Assembly: GCA_029990175.1 (NCBI GenBank)
Contig: JARKIP010000022.1
Location: forward strand, 22,604,001 to 22,668,000
Length of the DNA: 64,000 bases
Origin: Petunia secreta
Taxonomy: Eukaryota > Streptophyta > Magnoliopsida > Solanales > Solanaceae
Direction of reading: 5' to 3'
A program made the translations under genes and the position numbers. Each line of letters opens with the position of its first letter. Position 1 is the first letter of the stretch. Shown piece by piece: positions 57,331 to 64,000 of this stretch. The notes under the pieces were generated by a model, which was given only the letters and a program-made list of their open reading frames with translations, was not told the DNA's origin and did no database searches.

Positions 57331-59025
57331 TTCCCCTTTTCTTGAAGGAATTCGTCCTCGAATTCAAACCTGCATAAAGAGAAAGTAATAGAAGTACAAA
57401 AGAAATTGTAACCAAGTCTATGCCAATTTTCCTTGGTTGGAACAAAATTAAGTAGTGCCCATAAAGCTTACTCTTATTCTTGAACTTAGATATTATTGTT
57501 AATGACTTTAGATATATCAAAACATCGTCATCTTCCAAAAGAATAAAGTCACCAACATAAGAAACAAGAACAATGTTTATTACCTCCAAAAATACCCTAG
57601 GTGTTCTAAAGAGTCCAAGAATTCCAAATAACGAATTATACATACCATACTTGGACTTATTTACTAAAGGATAACATCACATTGCATTCTTTTATGGAGT
57701 AGCTCCAACATAGCAATGGCTTTGGAAAACTTCATGTCATAAACCTTTAAATAAGTATCATTATAATCAATAGGTTTAACACACAAAAATAGCCACTAAG
57801 TTTTTGTCTTTCAACATCCAACAAGAATTAATTTCTCTATATTCATCTAGGAATCCAATTGCATTCTTTGCCACATTCACTTGCATGACACTTCCTCTAT
57901 AAAAAGGCTTTTCATCACTTTTCTGCACGAAAATACAAGAACTAGTGCAAGAAAGAGTTAAAGGGTTAGGAAGCAAACAAGAGTTCTCCTCATAACCAAC
58001 ATGTTTGTTATCAACAAGTAGTTGAGATTTAAAAGTCAACAAATCACAACCATTCTCCACTTGAGTCAACTCTTCACCAAAATCATGAATTTCATCATTA
58101 GAAATAGTAGGCGAAAAATAACATTCATGTTCTTCCTCATCAAACAATAGTGGAGTGTCATAATAAGAGTCCTTATCAAAGTCAACACTAGATCAAGGTC
58201 AATGCAATAAAGCAAGTAAATCACAATCTTTCTCAACTAGTAAATTATTAAAACATGTAGAATGTTCATTATTCCTATCATCACCAACACCCAAAAGAGA
58301 AAGATCATTATCAAATTTATCCAAACAAGGTAGAGTGTTAAGGTTAGCCATTTAACCGTGAACCCTACCTAATCCTTCTTCCTTACCTATGCTTTTCTCA
58401 TTGAGGTTCACTTGTTCTCTAGAAGTTATGCATGCTCACTCTTGACATGATTTTTTAAAGATTGAAGCTTTTCCGATGTTGGCTTTATCATGAAAACTTT
58501 TCCACAAGCACCTAGAAAAGAATCAAAACAACTAGAAGAAAAAGAAGTAGGAATATTAGAGTTAGAACAAGAAATATCCTCACCCGAACTCTCTTGTTTT
58601 TCATAGCTCTCAACTTCTGCTTTTTCACTCTTATTTTTATCATTCTCTTCTCTCTTTTCTTGTAGCAACTCACTCACTTCTTTCAACTCAAGCTCTCCTT
58701 TTTCCACTCTTAAATTGTCACTTTGCTCTCCCTTACTCCTCTCAATATTTTCTCTCTCATCCTCACTTTTTTTCTCACAAGCAAGATCAATTCCATTCCC
58801 AATTATACGATTGTAAATCGTAGGCACAATCCAATCACTATCATCATGAGTATGATCTTTACTAACTTCACTTGCATCTCTAGTTTCTCTTCTCGTACGC
58901 TTTTGTTTTGCACATCAAGATTTAACATGACCCACTTTATGACAGTTAGAGCATTTAAGTTATTTATAACGAAATATAAAAAGTGGTTTAACTATGGAAC
59001 CATGTTCTTCACTTGCAAACATCTT
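57331..59025 (-). pseudogene. Element 5 ORF: CCHC knuckle and acidic X-like region, decayed
   Basis: Minus strand: MFASEEHGSIVKPLFIFRYK at 59025, then CSNCHKVGHVKS, a stop, C: a CCHC knuckle with a stop inside. Next are DDSDWIVPTIYN, a Lys/Glu-rich stretch with NIERSKGEQSDNLRVEKGE (compare KIERSKGVTGDIPRVEKGE in element 6) and ISCSNSNIPTSFSSSCFDSF, all matching the start of domain X. Further on DSYYDTPLLFDEEEHE matches the LCYDTPPIFD site of X. A hydrophobic Leu-rich end and NSRTNSFKKRGM correspond to the purine-tract-encoded tail. Multiple stops. Confidence 0.6.
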
Positions 59026-59130
59026 CAAAAGAATGAACAAACAAGTTAGTCTGAAAAAAGAATCCTCACAAAAAAAAATCACTCACACTCGTGTTTCTCT
59101 CAATAAATTGGCTTTTACCCTCTAATAATC

Positions 59131-59934
59131 TGATAAGACCCAAATAGGCGGAAGCGATAAGCTAATGATGCGGAAGCAATAATCAAAGATAACAAGAAAG
59201 TATGGGATGGGAAGAACAGAAATAGAAGAAAAGAATGGACAAACGATTCAAACCGTGAATTGAATATCCGAGAGAGGAAGGGAAACTTGAACCATCCAAT
59301 GATTCCGTACTAGTGACGGATCTCCATAGGCTCCAAGCAAAGAGATAATCCGAAGCTTCAAGCTTCTACAAAGAAGAAGGCCTTGCCTCTCTTACTAAGT
59401 CTATTCTTCAATTCTAAAACAAGCTAAATGAAATAAATGACTAAGTGTGGTATTTATAGGTTCACCACACTTCTAAATAAAATGTCTAAATAGCCCCTAA
59501 GTCTAGTCAAAACAATACATGTCACTTAGGGCTATAGTTGGAATTACACTCAAAATAAGTAGGAAACCCGGATAGGCCTTCAGCACACTAGGCGCCCCGC
59601 CTGAATAGTAGGCGCCCAGAGTAGGCGCCCAGCCTGGAAAATGGGCGGTCCGCCCCTTCAGTAGGCGGCCAGAGATCCTGAGGGTGTGTAGTCAACTAGG
59701 CGGTCCGCCTAGTCCAATGGGCGGTCCGCCTCCTTCCTAGGAGACTTGGAAACGGCTCAAAATGGACTCTAAGTGTTCCTCCTTGGTCCGTAGCCGGTCC
59801 TCCCCCATCGGCGCTCAAGTCCATGACTCCAAATCACTCTCGAACCCTCCTCCGGTGCCCTTGCCTTGTATCCTTTGTGCCCTCACGCTTGGCTCTTGAT
59901 GGTTGGCGCTTTGGCTCCAATTTGGATCTTATCA
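59131..59934 (-). repeat. 3' LTR of element 6
   Basis: 804 bp, plus-strand ends TGATAAGACCC and GGATCTTATCA: 11-bp inverted ends with one mismatch. Palindromes (GGCGGTCCGCC at about 59645, 59700 and 59721) lie at 59588-59745; reverse TATA (GTATTTATAGG) near 59453. Confidence 0.95.
59588..59745 (-). repeat. Palindrome array in U3 of element 6
   Basis: About seven AGGC...GCCT-type units; three are exact GGCGGTCCGCC on plus (GGCGGACCGCC in sense). Same position relative to the TATA box as in F. Confidence 0.85.
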
Positions 59935-60016
59935 TCCTCCCCTTCTTGAAAGGATTTCGTCCTTGAAATCAAACCATCAAGCCTACATTCAAAACAAGCA
60001 CAAACAAAGCTTCCCA

Positions 60017-62668
60017 CTACAAGAGTAGGTTAGTGTCAAAAGTGTGGGAAAACACACTCTTATGGTATAGCCAAGCATCAATAACAATGATAAAGCACAT
60101 GTTTCCGAAGAAAACAACAAGCACTTGGCTTCCCCAATGGGTACACTCAATGCATGATTCATCAAAGAGATCAATAGGATAGAGAATATGCAAGATCAAG
60201 CCATTAAAATTCCTATGATCCCTAAGCCCAATAAGAACACACCAAAACTTCCCACTACGAGAGTAGGAAAGTCCAACAAGAGTGAATACAAGTGATGTGA
60301 AAATCACACTTTTATGATAGAGCCAAGTATCAATACTAATCAAAAAGCTTATGTTCCCAAAGGATACAACAAGTTCTTGGCTCAACAACGACAAGTACTC
60401 ACTACCATAACAAGCAAAGAGATCAATAAGATATGGAACATGCAAGATTAAGCAACTAAGTTCCTTATGACCTCCAAGCTTATGGTCATCACATCGAGCT
60501 TTGGCATGCTCAACACTCAAGGTGTGATCAACATATGGGATGGAGTAAGTAACATAATTCAAGCGACAACTAACATCGAATACTCCACTCCCCTTCTTGG
60601 AAGCACTCTTACACACACCAAGAGTGACTTCCTCACCCTCAAACCCACCTCTAAGACAATCTCTCTCACTAGACAAACTATCAAGGAAAGCTTCCATAAT
60701 GGCTTCTTCATCATTGTAGTCCACACAATCAAGATTAGGACTACTAGAAGACGGACCAACATAATCAATTCCAAGACCATTCGTCTCACTTGTCATTTCA
60801 AACAATGGATTGTTTATAGAGTTAAACCTATCAAGCCATGGAGAGTTAATTTCACACTCTTCATACACACTTGAGGAGTCATCAAGTATAATCTTATCCA
60901 TCCCACTCACTAGGGACTCCTCAAGGTCACTACCATCCTCACCACAACACATAGACCCACCATTATCAAGCAATTCATCAAGGGAAAGGATAGGGTATTC
61001 ATTCAACTCGCCTTCCACTTTATCAAAAATTGGTGGTGTGTCATAGCAAAGGTCACAATCAAGGTCAACTACACAATCTTCACTAAAGAGAGGTTCAATA
61101 AAAATCGAGCTCACATCATGATGTGGCTTATCACTCCTCTCAACTAGTGGTTCACAATCATACACAAGTTGACCATTTGATTCCACACTAGTTGCAAACA
61201 CATTGTAATCATATATATCATCAACTAGTATAGAGGTTTCACAAACACTCTCGCATGACAAGGAAGTAACATGTTCAAGGGGAGAACTATCACTTACCTT
61301 TGAGTGGCCATCTTGCTCACTCAATGCACTTGAAGTGTCATGGATTGGCTCTCCACCTTGAAGCTCACATTGAAGGTTTGCTTCACCTTGTCCTTCCTTT
61401 TTTGAAGATGATTGAGGCTCCAATGGCTTGCCTCCAAGATTTCCTACACAAGAAGTCACACAAGTAGAAGAAAAAGATAAAGGGTTAGGGTTAGAATAAG
61501 GGGTGTCCTCACTCTTTACAATTCTTTTTCCCTCTTTCTTTTCCCTCATTTTCTTTTCAAGGTCGGGTGTGAATTCGGGTGGTGACATCCCACTCACGTC
61601 ACTCATCACATCCTCTCCTTTTTCCACTCGAGGAATGTCACCGGTCACTCCCTTACTCCTCTCAATCTTTTGTCTCTCAAATTCGGGTGAGTTGGGACGA
61701 GGCCCAAGAATACCCATAGCCGGAGTAGGTGGACTTCTAACATCAACCCGGAATCTAAGACTAAGAGACTCATCACTTGATGTCTCTTTCTTCTTTGTAG
61801 GTGAACCACTTTGCTTTGGATCTTGTGGTTCGGGGCTCACCTTGTTGACATATGTCAACTCTCTTTTTGCACTAGTCCCACCATTGATTGTAAGTGTAGG
61901 ATTTCTCTTCAATGGTGTCCCACTACTTCTCATGTTCATAGGGCTTCTTGATTGCACTCTTTGGAGCATAGGGCTTCTCCTCATTGGTGTCCCACCACTT
62001 CTCATGTTCATGGGTGTGCTTGGCTGTATTCCTTCTTTCCTAAGAAAAAGGATTTGAAACTTTCCTTGTGCTTGAACACGGTAGCCATCCACAACTTCTT
62101 GTGCGATCTTGAAGTATCTATTGGAAAGCCAAGGCTTTCCCAACATAACATCACATCCCACTAAAGGGCCTACTTTGCACTCCACTTCTTCTTCAAAGTT
62201 CCTTTGTGAAATAACTACCCTCGCCATTCCATCAACACAAGGTATTCCCAACCTTCGCACTACAAGATGGCTAATCCAACTTGCTTCACCATTATCCACT
62301 TGAAGCACATACCCATGATTCCCATTAAGGCTCACTACAAATTGACACCACATTCTTTCCCTCATGAATTCATCTAGGTAATGCCCTTTACACATCCCAT
62401 CAATAGTACCAACACTAGTTGGGTACTTCCTCATTTCACCACTACTAGCAATACCATAACCTATAGTGCGACTCATACGATCTCTTCCCTCGGCCTCATA
62501 CTCTTTCATCTCATCCTCCAAGTGTTGGACCCTAGTGTCCATTGCCTCTATTTGAGCCAAGAGGCTCGGAAGGTAGGCTTCAACTAACTCCCTCTCACTT
62601 ACACCTTTCTCACCACTCCTACTTCCCTCCAAACCTCCCTTATGGATCCTTGTACCTGCAAAAGACAT
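60017..62668 (-). CDS. Element 6 ORF: coiled coil, retropepsin-like domain, domain X with duplicated C-terminal module
   Basis: 883 aa from ATG 62668; this ATG lies just upstream of an acceptor-like TTTTGCAG/G, so the mRNA start may differ. Coiled coil at about 27-62. Retropepsin-like domain at about 108-185: FVVSLNGNHGYVLQV, DNGE at 125-128 in the place of DSGA/DTGA, ending GCDVMLGKPWL at 171-181. Basic, repetitive MRSGGTP/MRSSGTP stretch at about 222-270. Domain X from about 330: KIERSKGVTGD, CDLCYDTPPIFD, GGSMCCG, DLEESLVSGMDK. The C-terminal hydrophobic module ending WLYHKSV occurs twice (W at 782 and 866, 84 aa apart). No gag capsid, CCHC knuckle or RT. The uninterrupted length argues for recent function or recent copying. 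The role is unknown. Confidence 0.9.
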   Translation of the reverse strand: MSFAGTRIHKGGLEGSRSGEKGVSERELVEAYLPSLLAQIEAMDTRVQHLEDEMKEYEAEGRDRMSRTIGYGIASSGEMRKYPTSVGTIDGMCKGHYLDEFMRERMWCQFVVSLNGNHGYVLQVDNGEASWISHLVVRRLGIPCVDGMARVVISQRNFEEEVECKVGPLVGCDVMLGKPWLSNRYFKIAQEVVDGYRVQAQGKFQILFLRKEGIQPSTPMNMRSGGTPMRRSPMLQRVQSRSPMNMRSSGTPLKRNPTLTINGGTSAKRELTYVNKVSPEPQDPKQSGSPTKKKETSSDESLSLRFRVDVRSPPTPAMGILGPRPNSPEFERQKIERSKGVTGDIPRVEKGEDVMSDVSGMSPPEFTPDLEKKMREKKEGKRIVKSEDTPYSNPNPLSFSSTCVTSCVGNLGGKPLEPQSSSKKEGQGEANLQCELQGGEPIHDTSSALSEQDGHSKVSDSSPLEHVTSLSCESVCETSILVDDIYDYNVFATSVESNGQLVYDCEPLVERSDKPHHDVSSIFIEPLFSEDCVVDLDCDLCYDTPPIFDKVEGELNEYPILSLDELLDNGGSMCCGEDGSDLEESLVSGMDKIILDDSSSVYEECEINSPWLDRFNSINNPLFEMTSETNGLGIDYVGPSSSSPNLDCVDYNDEEAIMEAFLDSLSSERDCLRGGFEGEEVTLGVCKSASKKGSGVFDVSCRLNYVTYSIPYVDHTLSVEHAKARCDDHKLGGHKELSCLILHVPYLIDLFACYGSEYLSLLSQELVVSFGNISFLISIDTWLYHKSVIFTSLVFTLVGLSYSRSGKFWCVLIGLRDHRNFNGLILHILYPIDLFDESCIECTHWGSQVLVVFFGNMCFIIVIDAWLYHKSVFSHTFDTNLLL

Positions 62669-63651
62669 GTTAAGAAACTACAAAGGTTAGTATAAACAAC
62701 CTCACTTGCTCTCCCTTACCTTTGGTGGTGGCTCTCAACACTCTTTTTAGGGTGGACACTCCCAAACCCCCACCCAAAGATGCCTTTATCTCTTCTAGGA
62801 ACCACAATGGTAAGATCAATCAACTAGTAGATCCAAGTAAATGTCCGGAATGGAATTTAGGTGACTCGATGTACGGAAGCTAATTTAGTGCGCACTTGAA
62901 GCAAGCAAGTTCTACGACTTTAAGTGAATTCTCCAAGACACACAACACCCTAAGGGATCAAAGATTAGTGTTAATAAAGTAGGACTAATACCTTAGAAAC
63001 ACTAACCAAGAGGTACGGAAGCAAACGGATCACAAAAAGACACGAAACGAAGCCAAACGGAGGCCTTCCAGGAGTGGGCGCCCCGCCTCTGCAAGATGGG
63101 TGGTCCGCCTACTCCAGAATCCAGAGAGCTGAAGAAAAACAGGCGGTCCACCTATAGGACTGGGCGGTCCGCCTACTGGTGCTTCCAGCACAGTCCGAAA
63201 ACGGGTTTTTGGTCCTTTTGCACCCAAATTTCGACGTTCCAAAGTGTTTTTTCCCAATCCGAAGGTACCCAATGGTGTTTTCAACTACTCCAATCAATCC
63301 CCAATGATTTATATCATCACCCAATCCATAACGAATCCAAATCAAGCAATTTCAATCAAGTTCAAGCGTTTTTCAATTTTGGGGTTTTTGATTTTTTTTC
63401 AACTTTTGATTCTCAACACCAAATCATGAAACAAGGGTACCAAATCAACGGGTAATCATCATAGATCAATTCCCAATATCAAACACTCAATGGGTAATCG
63501 AATCCAATCCACAACATGAATTTTTTTTGTAATTTTCACTTTTTCAATTTTTTTGTTTTTCTTCTTTTCTCAAGAACATAAACACAATAACAATAAAGTA
63601 AAGATAAGGTGAACAAGGATCGAGGGTTTGTAAGAACAAATCCCGAGCCTT
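62669..63651 (-). other. Element 6 untranslated leader
   Basis: About 1 kb without a supported ORF; palindromes at 63075-63180 (GGCGCCCCGCC, GGTGGTCCGCC, GGCGGTCCACC, GGCGGTCCGCC); AT-rich toward the primer site. Confidence 0.6.
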
Positions 63652-63663
63652 GCTCTGATACCA
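63652..63663 (-). promoter_or_regulatory. Primer-binding site, initiator-Met tRNA type (element 6)
   Basis: Minus strand TGGTATCAGAGC, 3 bp from the LTR at 63667. Confidence 0.93.
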
Positions 63664-63666
63664 AAC

Positions 63667-64000
63667 TGATAAGACCCAAATAGGCGGAAGCGATAAGCTA
63701 ATGATGCGGAAGCAATAATCAAAGATAACAAGAAAGTAAGGGATGGGAAGAACAGAAATAGAAGAAAAGAATGGACAAACGATTCAAACCGTGAATTGAA
63801 TATCCGAGAGAGGAAGGGAAACTTGAACCATACAATGATTCCGTACTAGTGACGGATCTCCATAGGCTCCAAGCAAAGAGATAATCCGAAGCTTCAAGCT
63901 TCTACAAAGAAGAAGGCCCTGCCTCTCTTACTAAGTCTATTCTTCAATTCTAAAACAAGCTAAATGAAATAAATGACTAAGTGTGGTATTTATAGGTTCA
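63667..64000 (-). repeat. 5' LTR of element 6, partial (window end)
   Basis: 334 bp of the LTR, matching 59131-59464 with three substitutions and no gaps. Confidence 0.95.

Larger units (their letters stand above)
56145..59130 (-). mobile_element. Element 5: old RT-less LTR element (CCHC plus X-like region)
   Basis: Minus strand: 3' LTR (about 56145-57330), a purine tract in reverse (TTCCCCTTTTCTT) followed by the GGAATTCGTCCTCGAATTC block that in elements 3, F and 6 encodes ISRTK.F, then a degraded coding region up to the element 6 insertion at 59131. No RT, RNase H or integrase motif is visible. The upstream half is beyond element 6 or lost. Confidence 0.55.
59131..64000 (-). mobile_element. 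Element 6: young LTR element lacking gag and RT (5' LTR runs off the window)
   Basis: Minus strand: partial 5' LTR (64000-63667), initiator-Met primer site (63663-63652), leader, one 883-aa ORF (62668-60017), purine tract (59947-59935) and 3' LTR (59934-59131). Over the 334 bp that can be compared, the LTRs differ at 3 positions, so the insertion is recent. It sits in element 5; the left flank is TAATC, the right flank is outside. Confidence 0.9.

Noticed and set aside
61503..62057. 184-codon plus-strand ORF within element 6
   Set aside because: Antisense shadow of the 883-aa ORF. Low-complexity Ser/Leu/Pro/Gly-rich and without its own start context.

Overview
The window is intergenic plant DNA built almost entirely from nested LTR retrotransposons. 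The organism is a eudicot, probably Solanaceae. The clade call is an inference from a decayed 'putative plant transposon protein' ORF, Tat-type Ty3/gypsy elements with antisense ORFs, and initiator-Met tRNA primer sites. No intact host gene was found. The only recognisable host-gene piece is one exon of an SRG1-like 2-oxoglutarate/Fe(II) dioxygenase at 19.45-19.70 kb. Element letters and numbers below are local labels.

Layout. 1-0.97 kb: tail of an antisense ORF from a Tat element. 0.97-6.3 kb: element 1 (minus), gypsy with gag, CCHC, protease, RT and RNase H, truncated. It is inserted into element 2 (6.3-9.0 kb, minus, gag only). 9.2-13.8 kb: element 3 (minus), complete with two LTRs but only a gag N-terminus joined to an uncharacterised domain (here 'X'). 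13.8-16.5 kb: non-coding DNA with an AT microsatellite. 16.8-19.0 kb: decayed plant-transposon ORF. 19.8-28.0 kb: Tat element E (minus), inserted next to the dioxygenase exon and itself split by element F. 20.35-26.91 kb: element F (plus), complete, TSD GATAG, LTRs differing at 2 of 793 positions, one intact 1282-codon ORF (gag, CCHC, protease, X) and no reverse transcriptase. 28.0-30.9 kb: element 4 (minus), acidic ORF with a retropepsin-like segment. 30.9-44.7 kb: Tat element B (plus), interrupted by Tat element G (31.8-40.4 kb). 44.7-53.5 kb: Tat element D with gag, pol, antisense ORF and 3' LTR. 53.5-56.1 kb: AT-rich non-coding DNA with LTR debris. 56.1-59.1 kb: element 5 (minus, old). 59.1-64.0 kb: element 6 (minus, young), inserted in element 5, with an intact 883-aa ORF that lacks both gag and RT.

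The main observation is a group of related elements (1, 2, 3, F, and more distantly 4, 5, 6). They share the initiator-Met primer site, TGATAAG/TGATGC-type LTR ends, a purine tract encoding ...QEGED, and arrays of an imperfect palindrome (AGGCGGACCGCCT in sense orientation) both in U3 upstream of the TATA box and in the leader. Elements 1, 2, 3, F and 6 also share a 3' splice-site-like signal at the ORF start. The RT-bearing type (element 1) is decayed, while the youngest copies (F and 6) have no RT. These must have moved using enzymes supplied in trans and carry domain X in place of pol. Tat elements are a separate lineage with pol carrying a second RNase H-like domain and an antisense ORF between integrase and 3' LTR.
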